The notes: generated by a model from the letters alone, not told the origin. Shown: positions 8,764 to 17,489, counted from the stretch's first letter. The stretch is DNA of 64,000 nucleotides from Haliscomenobacter sp040403615 (GCF_040403615.1 NZ_JBBAKG010000024.1:12861-76860), one strand, 5' to 3'. Made by a program: numbers and translations.

Positions 8764-9960
8764 ATGAAAAGAAGGAATTTTTTGAAGCAATCGGGATTGG
8801 CAAGTACCGCTTTGATGATGCCTGCCTTCCTCAACGATATAGCCTTTGGCCAATTGATGGCACGGCGGAGTGGAAAAATCCTGGTAGTGGTGCAGTTTTC
8901 AGGGGGTAACGATGGCCTCAATACCATTGTGCCGTACCAAAACGACCTTTATTACCAAAACCGACCTAGCCTCGGTATCCCAAAAACTCAAGTGCTGAAG
9001 GTGAGCAGTGATTTGGGGTTCAATCCTGCATTACAAGCACTGCAAGGCTTATACGATGATGGCGTAATGAGCATTGTCAACAGTGTGGGATATCCCAACC
9101 CTGACCGCTCCCACTTTCGCTCGATGGATATTTGGCACACCGCCAGCGAAAGCACCGAGTACCTCAACTCTGGTTGGCTGGGGCGCTACCTGGACAGCAA
9201 TTGTCAGGGCTGTGCTTCACCGTATCACGCCATTGAATTGGACGATACCCTGAGCCTGGCACTCAAAGGCAATCAACGCCGGGGATTTGCCATGAGCGAC
9301 CCCGCCCAGCTCAAGCGGACCACCGACAATAAACTGCTGCAAGCGGTGAGCAAAACGCCCAGCGCCAACCACCAAGAAGAAAATGTAGCCTATTTGTACA
9401 AAACCCTGGTGGATACCCAGTCTTCCGCCGATTACCTGTTTGAAAAATCCAAAGTGTACCGTTCCACGATGGCTTATCCACAGAGTGAATTTGCCAAAGA
9501 CTTGAAGATGATCTCGCAGTTGATCACTGCCGATACCGATACCAAGATTTATTATGCTTCCCTGACGGGCTTTGATACCCACGCCAACCAACGCAACCGC
9601 CAGGAGCGCTTGCTGCAACAATACGCAGAGGGGATGAAAGCGTTTGTGCAAGACCTGAAGCAAAACAACTTGCTCAACGATGTGCTGATTATGACCTTTT
9701 CAGAATTTGGTCGCCGAGTGAAACAAAACGCCAGCGTAGGTACCGATCATGGAACGGCCAATAACTTGTTTCTGATCGGAGGCAACCTCAAAAAAGCTGG
9801 TTTTTTCAATGCCCCTGCCAATTTGAGTGACTTGGATGAAGGCGACTTGAAGTACCAAATTGATTTTCGAGACATCTATACTACCTTGCTCAACAAATGG
9901 CTGGAAGCTCCAGCACCCCAAATTTTGGGACATTCGTTTAAAGGCCTGGACATTGTTTAA
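8764..9960 (+). CDS. DUF1501 family protein with twin-arginine-like signal
   Basis: Start set at the ATG at 8764; a TTG nine bases earlier is possible but adds nothing. The N-terminus MKRRNFLKQSGLASTALM is twin-arginine-like (RRNFLK), so the 398-aa protein is probably exported folded by Tat; a tatA gene lies about 3 kb downstream. DUF1501 (PF07394) belongs to the alkaline phosphatase/sulfatase-like superfamily; segments VVVQFSGGNDGLNTIVPY, SFRSMDIWHTAS-type (here FRSMDIWHTA), and EFGRRVKQN with a GTDHGTAN motif fit it. Substrate unknown. It sits between DUF1800 and a small LTxxQ-type protein, all closely spaced. Confidence 0.9.
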   Translation: MKRRNFLKQSGLASTALMMPAFLNDIAFGQLMARRSGKILVVVQFSGGNDGLNTIVPYQNDLYYQNRPSLGIPKTQVLKVSSDLGFNPALQALQGLYDDGVMSIVNSVGYPNPDRSHFRSMDIWHTASESTEYLNSGWLGRYLDSNCQGCASPYHAIELDDTLSLALKGNQRRGFAMSDPAQLKRTTDNKLLQAVSKTPSANHQEENVAYLYKTLVDTQSSADYLFEKSKVYRSTMAYPQSEFAKDLKMISQLITADTDTKIYYASLTGFDTHANQRNRQERLLQQYAEGMKAFVQDLKQNNLLNDVLIMTFSEFGRRVKQNASVGTDHGTANNLFLIGGNLKKAGFFNAPANLSDLDEGDLKYQIDFRDIYTTLLNKWLEAPAPQILGHSFKGLDIV

Positions 9961-9981
9961 TTCAATCAAAATACATCAACC

Positions 9982-10338
9982 ATGAAACTGCTGAAAATCA
10001 GCTCCATCTTTGCTTGTCTGCTCTTTTTTGCCTTGAATTTGAGTGCCCAACGCGCTCGTGGGCCAATGATGAATATGGACTCGATGAGGGTCAAATTGAG
10101 CCTCAATGCCAATCAGGAAAAAGAGATCAAAGCCATAATCGACAATTACCGTCCCAAATTGAAGGATGCCCGTGACATCAACACCGAACAGGCCGCTCGG
10201 CGGGAAGCAATGGCCCCCTTGTTGCAAGCCATGCAGGAAGAGGTACGCGGCGTATTGAATGAGGAACAAAAGGCCAAATTGGATGCCATGAAAGCCAATC
10301 GCCCTAAAAAAGGAAAAGGTGCAGGGTCACAGAAGTAG
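9982..10338 (+). CDS. Small periplasmic LTxxQ/Spy-like protein
   Basis: The 118-aa product has a signal peptide ending NLSAQ, then a basic, helix-forming chain with SLNANQEKEIKAIIDNY and LNEEQKAKLDAMK. These two segments resemble the LTxxQ repeats of CpxP/Spy family periplasmic proteins, which act as chaperones or metal-stress sensors. It is 21 bp after the DUF1501 gene and so probably the third gene of the operon. The lysine-rich tail runs up to the stop codon, two bases before an assembly gap, so further operon genes could be hidden there. Confidence 0.65.
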   Translation: MKLLKISSIFACLLFFALNLSAQRARGPMMNMDSMRVKLSLNANQEKEIKAIIDNYRPKLKDARDINTEQAARREAMAPLLQAMQEEVRGVLNEEQKAKLDAMKANRPKKGKGAGSQK

Positions 10339-10339
10339 T

Positions 10340-10439
10340 NNNNNNNNNNNNNNNNNNNNNNNNNNNNNNNNNNNNNNNNNNNNNNNNNNNNNNNNNNNNN
10401 NNNNNNNNNNNNNNNNNNNNNNNNNNNNNNNNNNNNNNN
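10340..10439. other. Assembly gap (100 Ns)
   Basis: Exactly 100 consecutive Ns, the usual placeholder for a scaffold gap of unknown length. The true distance and content between the LTxxQ gene and gldB are unknown. Confidence 0.99.
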
Positions 10440-10500
10440 GTGGTGCTTTCAACCTCAGCACAAATTTAACTCCTCACAAATAAAAAAAGCCCAATCCAAT

Positions 10501-11547
10501 ATGAGTTGGAAGAACGTTTTTATTTTGCTATCGCTTTTAACGTTTTTTGCAAGCTGTAAGTCTGATAAACGAGACGATTTGCCAGATGTGTCGGGCATTT
10601 CACCCATCAAATTGAAAATCCGAAGCTTCGAGCAAGATTTGTTCCAGTTGGATACCAACCAAATCGCGACTGCTTTACCCCAACTTAAGGCAAAATATGG
10701 TGAATTTGCCCGGATTTTTTTTGACCAAATCCTGAATGCTTCCTCGAAAGAGGTCGCACCAGAAGGAGAGGCTGCATTTGTCAAAGGCTTTATCGCCCAT
10801 CCGGCGTTGCGCAAACTTTACGATACTTGTGCTGTGCTTTATCCCGAATTGCCCAAGGCTACGCTGAACCAATTGGAAGAAGCCATGCGTTACTACAAGT
10901 ATTACTTCCCTGAGCGAAAAATACCAAGCATTACTACTTTTGTCTCTGAATACACCGTTGGCAATTTTGTATATGGCAACAACGACCTGGCAATTGGATT
11001 GGATTTTTTTCTGGGTGAAAAATACCCTTACCTGAATTTCAATCCCGATAATCCAAACTTTTCGCAATACCTGACGCGCAGTTTCAACAAAGAACACCTT
11101 TCGGTTAAAACCTTGTTGCCCCTTGTCAATGATCTCGTGGGGGAAGCCCCTCCGGGAGAAAACCTGCTGGATTACATGATCCACAACGGCAAAAAAATGT
11201 ACCTACTGGATCATTTGTTGCCTTACGCTGCGGATACTGCAAAGATGGAGGTTTCTGCGCTGCAATGGAAGTGGCTGAATGAAAATGAAAGCAGCATTTG
11301 GGCGTTTTTTTTACAACAAAACCTACTTTACAACACCGATTGGCAAAAGATTCGGAAATTTGTAGAGTACAGCCCCAATTCACCCGGTATGCCTGCCGAA
11401 GCCCCTGGTCGCAGCGGCGATTGGTTGGGTTGGCAAATTATTAAAGCCTACATGGAGCAAAACCCGACTACCCAGATGAAAGACTTGCTCAAACTGAAAG
11501 ATAGTCAGGTCATTTTACGACAAGCCAGGTACAAACCCAAACTTTAG
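10501..11547 (+). CDS. gldB: Gliding motility lipoprotein GldB
   Basis: The 348-aa product has a lipoprotein signal peptide with lipobox FFASC (Cys 19), then the conserved GldB core: KIRSFEQDLFQLD near the N-terminus, a YGEFARIFFDQIL segment, and a LAIGLDFFLGEKYPYL segment. GldB is one of the Gld lipoproteins first defined in Flavobacterium johnsoniae as needed for gliding, and it occurs widely in Bacteroidota, including non-gliders. Its exact role in the motility or T9SS apparatus is not settled. No gldC follows. The start is a clean ATG 61 bases after the assembly gap, so the promoter may lie in the gap. Confidence 0.88.
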   Translation: MSWKNVFILLSLLTFFASCKSDKRDDLPDVSGISPIKLKIRSFEQDLFQLDTNQIATALPQLKAKYGEFARIFFDQILNASSKEVAPEGEAAFVKGFIAHPALRKLYDTCAVLYPELPKATLNQLEEAMRYYKYYFPERKIPSITTFVSEYTVGNFVYGNNDLAIGLDFFLGEKYPYLNFNPDNPNFSQYLTRSFNKEHLSVKTLLPLVNDLVGEAPPGENLLDYMIHNGKKMYLLDHLLPYAADTAKMEVSALQWKWLNENESSIWAFFLQQNLLYNTDWQKIRKFVEYSPNSPGMPAEAPGRSGDWLGWQIIKAYMEQNPTTQMKDLLKLKDSQVILRQARYKPKL

Positions 11548-11584
11548 GAACCAAAGTATTCCAGCAACCACAATCAATAGCAAC

Positions 11585-12535
11585 ATGAAACGCGCCATTC
11601 CATTAGTTGATCTTTCTCAATTCATCAAGGGCAGTGCTGCCGAACGTAGCGCTTTTGTAAAAGAACTCGGTGATGCTTTCCACAATATCGGCTTTGTGGG
11701 AGTGGTCAATCACGGCATTTCCAAAGCCTTGATCGATGACTTTTACGCAGCATCCAAGGGCTTTTTTGCCTTGCCCGAGGAGACCAAGAAAAAATACGAA
11801 ATCCCCGGTATGGCTGGGCAACGCGGATATACCTCCTTTGGCAAAGAACACGCCAAACAATCACAAGTTGCTGATTTGAAAGAGTTTTTTCAAATCGGGC
11901 AGGAGGTACCCATCGGGCATCCCGCCAAATCGCGCTATCCTGACAATGTACAAGTCATGGAAGCGCCAGATTTTGCCGATTTGGGCAGCCAGCTTTACCG
12001 CGCTTTTGAAAATACGGGATCGCAATTGTTGAAAGCCATTGCCATTCACCTCGATTTGGGTGAGGCTTATTTTGAGCCGCGAATCTCTTACGGCAATAGC
12101 ATTTTGCGGTCTATTTTTTATCCGCCGATTACACAGGAACCAGCATCAGCGATCCGGGCAGAGCAGCACGAAGACATCAACCTGATCACCTTGTTGGTAG
12201 GGGCATCGGCAGGTGGACTGGAATTGCTGAACATGGAAGACGAATGGATGGCGATTGTACCGGAAGAAGATGAAATCGTGATCAACGTGGGAGACATGCT
12301 CCAACGGCTGACCAACAACTATTTGAGATCAACCACTCACCGCGTGGTCAACCCGCCCAAAACGGAGTGGCACTTGCCCCGCTTGTCGATTCCCTTCTTC
12401 CTGCATCCGGTTAGTGAGATGGATTTGAGTTGTTTGCCTTCCTGCGTAACCAACGATAACCCATTGCATTACGCGCCAATTACCGCAGGAGAATACCTGG
12501 ACGAACGCTTGCGCGAAATTGGGTTGAAAAAATAA
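11585..12535 (+). CDS. 2-oxoglutarate/Fe(II)-dependent oxygenase of the isopenicillin N synthase type
   Basis: The 316-aa cytosolic protein has the DIOX_N domain (residues 1-110, with NIGFVGVVNHGI) and the 2OG-Fe(II) oxygenase jelly roll. The iron triad is H195-x-D197 (EQHEDINL) and H252 (TTHRVVNPP), and the 2-oxoglutarate-binding R266-x-S268 (RLSIPFF) is present, so the enzyme should be active. Family members hydroxylate, desaturate or cyclise small molecules; the substrate cannot be read from sequence. It is 37 bp after gldB and may be co-transcribed with it, with a hairpin terminator afterwards. It is not part of a visible biosynthetic cluster. Confidence 0.88.
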   Translation: MKRAIPLVDLSQFIKGSAAERSAFVKELGDAFHNIGFVGVVNHGISKALIDDFYAASKGFFALPEETKKKYEIPGMAGQRGYTSFGKEHAKQSQVADLKEFFQIGQEVPIGHPAKSRYPDNVQVMEAPDFADLGSQLYRAFENTGSQLLKAIAIHLDLGEAYFEPRISYGNSILRSIFYPPITQEPASAIRAEQHEDINLITLLVGASAGGLELLNMEDEWMAIVPEEDEIVINVGDMLQRLTNNYLRSTTHRVVNPPKTEWHLPRLSIPFFLHPVSEMDLSCLPSCVTNDNPLHYAPITAGEYLDERLREIGLKK

Positions 12536-12552
12536 TGCAGTACAAAAAATGC

Positions 12553-12593
12553 CCGTTCCAAGGTAACGTTGTGCCTGTTTGAACGGATTTTTT
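12553..12593 (+). terminator. Probable intrinsic terminator after the oxygenase gene
   Basis: CCGTTC (12553-12558) pairs with GAACGG (12581-12586) across a long loop and is followed by ATTTTTT. The stem is short, so this is a weaker call. Confidence 0.5.
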
Positions 12594-12670
12594 CTGATCT
12601 TACTGCTTATTTTTTTGTACCTTTCGGGCTGTCAAAAGAAAGAATGATCATTCAATAAAAAAAGATCGTC

Positions 12671-12916
12671 ATGAAAACAATGATGTTGTTTTTAGGTGCA
12701 CTTGGCGGATCGGAAGTCCTACTGATTTTCTTTGCGATCCTGCTTTTATTTGGTGGCAGAAAAATTCCAGAACTGATGCGAGGTATTGGCAAAGGTATCC
12801 GTGAGTTTAATGCAGCCAAATCAACCATCGAAACTGAGCTGAAAGAAGGAATACGCGATGCTGAGAATAAAGCACAGCAGACTCCTACTTCCACTATCGA
12901 AGGTCCACGCCCTTAA
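12671..12916 (+). CDS. tatA: Twin-arginine translocase subunit TatA/TatE
   Basis: The 81-aa product has the TatA plan: a periplasmic start, one membrane helix (about residues 12-28, SEVLLIFFAILLLFGG), the hinge with FGGRKIPELMRGIGKGIREF, and an acidic amphipathic tail. TatA oligomers form the pore through which folded proteins with RR signal peptides cross the inner membrane. No tatC is adjacent. The DUF1501 protein encoded about 3 kb upstream is a candidate substrate. An upstream stop-free region of 135 bp holds a TACCTTTC sequence, one base off the -7 consensus. TatB-type function cannot be excluded. Confidence 0.9.
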   Translation: MKTMMLFLGALGGSEVLLIFFAILLLFGGRKIPELMRGIGKGIREFNAAKSTIETELKEGIRDAENKAQQTPTSTIEGPRP

Positions 12917-12924
12917 GGGTGTTA

Positions 12925-13020
12925 AAAGTTTACAGTTGAAGTGTTGAAAAGATGTCCTGGCAACTCCCTGAAGTGAAGCCACCGCGTGGGTATCTTTTCA
13001 ACATTTCAACCCTAAACTTT
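12925..13020. terminator. Long imperfect inverted repeat between convergent tatA and DUF6029 genes
   Basis: GTTGAAGTGTTGAAAAGAT (12935-12953) pairs with 12992-13010 with one mismatch, and the outer AAAGTTTA (12925-12932) pairs with 13013-13020. The roughly 29-bp stem fills the space between two convergent genes, so it probably ends transcription from both sides. Its GTTGAA-type end resembles the ends of the palindromes near 17490 and 47539. Confidence 0.65.
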
Positions 13021-13024
13021 TCTA

Positions 13025-14716
13025 TTAAAAAGTACTTGTCACCGCAAAGCGGAATCCACTAAAGGCTGGCTCCAGCCTGCATATCCCTCCGGTACACACC
13101 ACTCCTTCCACTTGCTTGACGTAACTCAGTGAAAAACGGTTCGATTTGATGGTGTAAAACACGTCCAAACGCGGGTAATACAAGGCTTTGCGTTGCCCAT
13201 TTTCAACCGGACTGGCTACACCAGGTACGGCATTGAACATACAAGCTGCCGCAAAAGTCCAGTGCGGCGCCAGGGTATATTCGGATTGAATCCAGGCCCA
13301 AGATCCAAAATCAGCACCCAATTTCGCTTTGGCATCCTGCTGCATGTACAGGTACTGCATTTCGATGCGCAGTAATTTGCGTGGGGTGAATTTGTATTGG
13401 TATTCAAAAAATGGGGTAATGGTGCGCACCAAAGGCACATTTGGCTTTACTTCAAAAACTTCCTGGTTGTATTCTTGCCGCTGTACCCCTGCGATAATGG
13501 TGGTATTTCGCTTGATTTTCAAGGTCATTTCCGCATACAGCTCGCGGTAAAGCAGCACATTGTCCAGGTTTTGGATATTCGATACATTGACATTGAAGTT
13601 CAGTTTTTTGCTGGGTGCATAGCGGATATCGGCCTGAAACGACAATTCTCCCAAAAACTGAGTGGCGGAATTGTACCGGGAAGTAAGGCGGTAGGTATTG
13701 GAACGCGCCATCGGGGGAATAAAATTCAGGGTTCCCCGGTTGGCTTGTTCCTGTGGGCGGGTACGCCAAGAAAAATTCTGGGTGCGCTTGCCTTCCAGGC
13801 TGACTCCAAAGTGTTCGCCAGCGTAGCTCAAATTGGTGTACCATACCGAACCCGCTTTTTGAATGAACCGATCGCCAGTGATGGTATCCTGATTGATGAT
13901 GGTTTGGGCAAAGGGATCATTTTGCGCATCTGGAGTTTTGTAAGCGCCCTCAAGATACCAGGACCAAGGGCCATTGCTCAAGGTATTGTACGCTGTAAAT
14001 GCATAGGCATTGTACTTGGGGATAAAAATATCCTCCTTGCGGTAAGTATTCAATGAAGAGACCAGGGAGTTCATGGCCTGATCGTCTAGCGTCCGGTTTA
14101 CAATGCCCATTCCGGGAGCAAGGGACCAGGCGCCTTCCTCTTCAGAACTGATGAATCCCTCAATGTTGATGCCCTTGATGATGGAGCGGTAACTGCTGAA
14201 TTGCTGCCGTTGCTTGCCAGTGAAGGCCTTTACTTTCCAGTTGGTGCCCAGGCTGTAATCCAGTCGCAAGCCAATCAAGGCATTGTCGATCAGCAAGGGC
14301 CTTTCTTCAAATGCCCTGAATATGATGCCACTCCCGATCTGGTCATAAATGTAGCCGGCAGTAATGCCCAGTTTGTCCACCTGCTTTTTGATGTACCACA
14401 TGCCGATGCCCTGATCGGAATACGAATCGGTTGGATTGAGCAGATTGGAGTTGTTAAAGGCATCAAAACGCAGTCCAAAATCGAAGCCCCAATTGCTGTA
14501 GTTGAGATTGAGCCAGGCTTCGGCTCCATATTTTTGCCGGTCGTATTGGGGCGTATTGGCCGCCCCGATCAACGAATCCCGGATAAAGAAATTGGCGTTG
14601 GTTTGCAGGTTGCCCGAAAGCTGCCCTCCCGAAGGGGGCGTATCCGTCTGCGCATTGGTCAGTAAGGGCAGCAGCAATGCTAATATTATCCCGAATGGAA
14701 TGCTTAATCGGTTCAT
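13025..14716 (-). CDS. DUF6029 family outer-membrane protein
   Basis: Start placed at the ATG at 14716, which gives a signal peptide (IPFGIILALLLPLLTNAQ); the frame is open for 31 more codons upstream without a membrane-type signal. The 563-aa product is rich in alternating aromatic/polar strands (for example YGAEAWLNLNYSNWGFDF) and ends in an aromatic residue (TSTF), as outer-membrane beta-barrels do. It matches what I know of DUF6029, a Bacteroidota barrel family often beside a TlpA-like thioredoxin; here a tlpA-like gene is divergently arranged. Function is unknown. Confidence 0.75.
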   Translation of the reverse strand: MNRLSIPFGIILALLLPLLTNAQTDTPPSGGQLSGNLQTNANFFIRDSLIGAANTPQYDRQKYGAEAWLNLNYSNWGFDFGLRFDAFNNSNLLNPTDSYSDQGIGMWYIKKQVDKLGITAGYIYDQIGSGIIFRAFEERPLLIDNALIGLRLDYSLGTNWKVKAFTGKQRQQFSSYRSIIKGINIEGFISSEEEGAWSLAPGMGIVNRTLDDQAMNSLVSSLNTYRKEDIFIPKYNAYAFTAYNTLSNGPWSWYLEGAYKTPDAQNDPFAQTIINQDTITGDRFIQKAGSVWYTNLSYAGEHFGVSLEGKRTQNFSWRTRPQEQANRGTLNFIPPMARSNTYRLTSRYNSATQFLGELSFQADIRYAPSKKLNFNVNVSNIQNLDNVLLYRELYAEMTLKIKRNTTIIAGVQRQEYNQEVFEVKPNVPLVRTITPFFEYQYKFTPRKLLRIEMQYLYMQQDAKAKLGADFGSWAWIQSEYTLAPHWTFAAACMFNAVPGVASPVENGQRKALYYPRLDVFYTIKSNRFSLSYVKQVEGVVCTGGICRLEPAFSGFRFAVTSTF

Positions 14717-14754
14717 TTGGAATTGTCTTGAGAATGACTTAATTAGGGTATGGC

Positions 14755-14781
14755 TTAGCGGCGTTGTCAAAAAGCCGCTAA
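14755..14781. promoter_or_regulatory. 8-bp inverted repeat in the divergent DUF6029/tlpA-like promoter region
   Basis: TTAGCGGC (14755-14762) is matched by GCCGCTAA (14774-14781) with 11 bases between. It is central to the 98-bp region between two divergent genes, the place expected for a shared operator. TAATTTTA, one base off the Bacteroidota -7 consensus, overlaps its right half on the plus strand. Regulatory function is inference. Confidence 0.4.
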
Positions 14782-14814
14782 TTTTACGCATCAAACTTAA
14801 TAAAAACACGCGCT

Positions 14815-15318
14815 ATGAAAATAATGAAATTCGGGATGTTCGCCGCCGCGACGCTTTTGACGATTGTGCTTGCAGCACAAAGTGGCAAAACCTTGCCCGA
14901 CGCCACTGTCAAAACCCTAGATGGGAAGAGCGTGCAGATCAAAAGTTATGTGGGGAAAGGGAAAATCACTGTCCTGAGTTTTTGGGCCACCTGGTGCGCT
15001 CCTTGCAAACGCGAAATGGATGCCATTGCGGAAGTTTATGGCGATTGGAAAGACAATTACAATGTACAGCTTCTGGCAGTAACCATCGATACCCAACGGG
15101 ATCTCGCCAAAGTAAAGCCAATGGTGGCCACCAAAGGTTGGGAATACACCATCTTGAGCGATGCTGCCAACCAGTTGAAAAATTCCCTGAATTTTCAAAC
15201 CATTCCCCAAACTTACCTGATCGATCAAAAGGGAAACATTGTGTACGAACACACGGGGTACAATCCAGGGGATGAATTGGATTTGGAAGAGAAAATCAAG
15301 GCATTGGTGAAGAAGTAG
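14815..15318 (+). CDS. TlpA/ResA-like periplasmic thiol-disulfide oxidoreductase
   Basis: The 167-aa product has an N-terminal signal (MFAAATLLTIVLAAQ) and a thioredoxin domain of the TlpA class: FWATWCAPCK with C61 and C64, and the cis-proline in FQTIPQTYLI (P131). TlpA/ResA-like proteins reduce disulfides in the periplasm, for instance during cytochrome c maturation, and the length is right. It is transcribed away from the DUF6029 barrel gene across a 98-bp region with an inverted repeat, so the two may be co-regulated. The specific client is unknown. Confidence 0.88.
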   Translation: MKIMKFGMFAAATLLTIVLAAQSGKTLPDATVKTLDGKSVQIKSYVGKGKITVLSFWATWCAPCKREMDAIAEVYGDWKDNYNVQLLAVTIDTQRDLAKVKPMVATKGWEYTILSDAANQLKNSLNFQTIPQTYLIDQKGNIVYEHTGYNPGDELDLEEKIKALVKK

Positions 15319-15325
15319 GCTTAAC

Positions 15326-15364
15326 AAGAATCATTTCGTATTTTTAAAATACGAAATGATTCTT
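15326..15364. terminator. Bidirectional terminator between the tlpA-like and desaturase genes
   Basis: A perfect 19-bp inverted repeat with a single-base centre (15326-15344 and 15346-15364) fills the space between two convergent genes. Its A/T-rich inner part can supply a U-tract on either strand. Confidence 0.85.
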
Positions 15365-15373
15365 GGTCTTATG

Positions 15374-16444
15374 CTAAACCGCGCCCAAATATTTCATTCT
15401 CCGAAAATGAGAACCCAATGCCTCAGTCATGGAGTCGTAACACTTGTAATCGATTCCGTGTTGGGCGCAAATTTTCTCTACGATAAGGTGCAACTTGGGG
15501 TAATGCACGTGGCTGATGTTGGGAAACAGGTGGTGTTCTACCTGGAAATTCAAGCCACCACAGATCCAGCTTACAATTTTATTTTTGGGCGCAAAATTGG
15601 CCGTAGTGCAAAGCTGGTGAATGGCCCATTCGTTTTCTACACTTAAATCACGTTCGGTAGCATCCTCAAATTCAGTTACTTCTACGATGTGTGCCAACTG
15701 GAATACCATCGCCAGTACCAATCCACAGGCCATCGAGGCCAACAAATAACCAGCCAGAAAAACGATAAACTTGGGCACAAACAGAATGGGGATAACCAGG
15801 TAAATCAACACATACATGGCTTTGGACAACCAAAACACGAAGTGCTCCTTGAAATTGAAATCATGGATGGAGGTACCTTTGACTTCCTTGCTAAAGTATT
15901 TCTCAAAATCATTCATAAATACCCAACCCAGGTAAGAAATGGCGTACAAGGCCATGCAATACAGGTGTTGAAATCGATGAATGCCCATCTTTTGCTGAGT
16001 AGGCGCCAAACGCAATAATTTGGTTTGCAGAATGTCCGCATCGACCCCATCAATGTTGGTAAAAGTATGGTGTACAACGTTGTGCTTCGTTTTCCAGAAA
16101 AAAGCATTCGCCCCCAGAAAATTAAAAGTATAACCCAGGATGCTGTTGATGGTCTTGTTGTTGGAATAACTGCTGTGGCAGGCATCGTGGCACACGTTGA
16201 ACCCGAGTAAGGCCCAATTGAATCCAAACAGCAGCGATAGCACGACACCCAAAACGATGGATTGGGGCGTAAAAAATACCAGTTGAACATAAAGATAAAC
16301 CCAGGAAGCAAAAAGAATAATCGTTTTTGAATACAAACGAAAATCTCCTTTCGGACTGATTTTATGATCGTTAAAGTATTGCTGGACTTCTTCGCGGAGT
16401 ATAGTATAGAACTTTGCCGTAGGGCGAAAAGTGACTTTATTCAT
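15374..16444 (-). CDS. Membrane fatty acid desaturase (acyl-lipid/linoleoyl-CoA desaturase-like)
   Basis: Start set at the ATG at 16444 (MNKVTFRP), the usual family start; the frame is open upstream. The 356-aa protein has the three histidine boxes of the di-iron desaturases: HDACH (86-90), HNVVHH (121-126) and QVEHH (301-305). The glutamine in the third box is typical of front-end (delta-5/delta-6-type) enzymes. Hydrophobic pairs around residues 42-80 and 195-250 make the membrane anchors. The enzyme inserts a cis double bond into membrane acyl chains, using O2 and an electron donor. A strong promoter stands about 93 bp upstream. No fused cytochrome b5 domain is present. Confidence 0.92.
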   Translation of the reverse strand: MNKVTFRPTAKFYTILREEVQQYFNDHKISPKGDFRLYSKTIILFASWVYLYVQLVFFTPQSIVLGVVLSLLFGFNWALLGFNVCHDACHSSYSNNKTINSILGYTFNFLGANAFFWKTKHNVVHHTFTNIDGVDADILQTKLLRLAPTQQKMGIHRFQHLYCMALYAISYLGWVFMNDFEKYFSKEVKGTSIHDFNFKEHFVFWLSKAMYVLIYLVIPILFVPKFIVFLAGYLLASMACGLVLAMVFQLAHIVEVTEFEDATERDLSVENEWAIHQLCTTANFAPKNKIVSWICGGLNFQVEHHLFPNISHVHYPKLHLIVEKICAQHGIDYKCYDSMTEALGSHFRRMKYLGAV

Positions 16445-16536
16445 TGAGTTGTCAAGAAACTGATGATGGAATGGTTTGATAGATAGGGCTCTAGAATGTA
16501 GAACGTTCAATTCACTTGTAAAAATGAATTAAAAAT

Positions 16537-16567
16537 CAAAGATAAACACATCTCAGCGGTAATCAAA
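16537..16567 (-). promoter_or_regulatory. Bacteroidota sigma-A promoter of the desaturase gene
   Basis: On the minus strand TTTG (16564-16567) is followed after 19 bases by TATCTTTG (16537-16544), matching both boxes of the Bacteroidota consensus (TTTG and TAnnTTTG). Transcription would start near 16530, leaving a leader of about 85-90 nt, long enough for regulation such as a cold-responsive leader (inference). Confidence 0.7.
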
Positions 16568-16588
16568 ATTAATGTCGCATGATTTAGA

Positions 16589-17470
16589 TTACTTTCGCTC
16601 AGCCAATTGGGCAATTTTGCGCTGCAAAACTTCCGGAGGAAAAAACAAGATCAATTCCACCCGGCGGTTGCGCGATTGCCCTACTGAAGTTTCATTGGAC
16701 GACGCTGGATCAAACTCGCCTCTTCCAGCGGCCAGTACTCGATTGGGACTCAGCTCGTGGGCATCCACCAGGGTACGCACAACTGTTGCCGCTCTAAGGG
16801 AAGTAAAATCCCAACTGTCCTGGTTTTTGCGCGAAACAGCCTGGTTGTCGGTATGCCCCAGTACTTGAACCAATAAACGCGGTTGTACATTCAACAAGCC
16901 GCCAATAATTTTCAATACCGCCTGTCCGGTAGGTTCAATCCGATTCACGACGCCTGATTTGAACAATAGGGATTCAACCAAGGCTACTACAATTTGGCCA
17001 TTTTTAACCTCTACGGAATATTGAGCAACCGGAAATTTGGCCAAAGAATCTTGAAATACTTTGGCAATTTGCTGAATTTCTTCCTGCTGTTGCTTCATCG
17101 CGTCCCGGATGGCTGCCAGTTGATTTTCCAGGGTACTGATCTGGTCATTTTTGGATTTCAAGGCATCGCCCAAAGAAGTCTGGTTGCTGAGCGCCTGGTT
17201 TTGTGCCTTATCCAGTTCTTCTTCCAATTCATCCAGGCGCTGGAGATACTTGTCCTGGGTGGCCAGCAAGGCATTGTTTTCGCCTTTGCGTTCCGCAATT
17301 TGCAATTGCATGCGGGTGATTTCATCCCGACTGTTGTGCAATTGCTCATTCAGCGTGCCAATCTCCGTTTTGAAAGATTGCTGCATAGCCAACACTTTTT
17401 TATTGGAGACGCCACAACTGGAAAGGAAGCCCAGCATCAAGAGCGCCGAGCAGAAGTAAATGTATTGCAT
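16589..17470 (-). CDS. OmpA-family lipoprotein with coiled coil
   Basis: Start at the ATG at 17470, which gives a lipoprotein signal with lipobox FLSSC (Cys 19). Residues 25-135 form a heptad-rich coiled coil. The C-terminal part (about 165-285) is an OmpA/MotB peptidoglycan-binding domain: VQVLGHTDNQAVS, SLRAATVVRTLV, and GRGEFDPASSNET followed by RNRRVELI. The protein should be lipid-anchored in the outer membrane and touch the peptidoglycan. It is the last of three minus-strand genes with a coiled-coil membrane protein and a TPR-PD40-SPOR protein, so they may build one envelope complex (inference). A long palindrome separates it from the upstream gene. Confidence 0.85.
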   Translation of the reverse strand: MQYIYFCSALLMLGFLSSCGVSNKKVLAMQQSFKTEIGTLNEQLHNSRDEITRMQLQIAERKGENNALLATQDKYLQRLDELEEELDKAQNQALSNQTSLGDALKSKNDQISTLENQLAAIRDAMKQQQEEIQQIAKVFQDSLAKFPVAQYSVEVKNGQIVVALVESLLFKSGVVNRIEPTGQAVLKIIGGLLNVQPRLLVQVLGHTDNQAVSRKNQDSWDFTSLRAATVVRTLVDAHELSPNRVLAAGRGEFDPASSNETSVGQSRNRRVELILFFPPEVLQRKIAQLAERK

Positions 17471-17489
17471 TGACTTGAGTAGTTGAAGG

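Noticed and set aside
13397..14056. A 219-codon plus-strand frame opposite the DUF6029 gene
   Set aside because: It is a shadow of the DUF6029 gene; no recognisable protein features.
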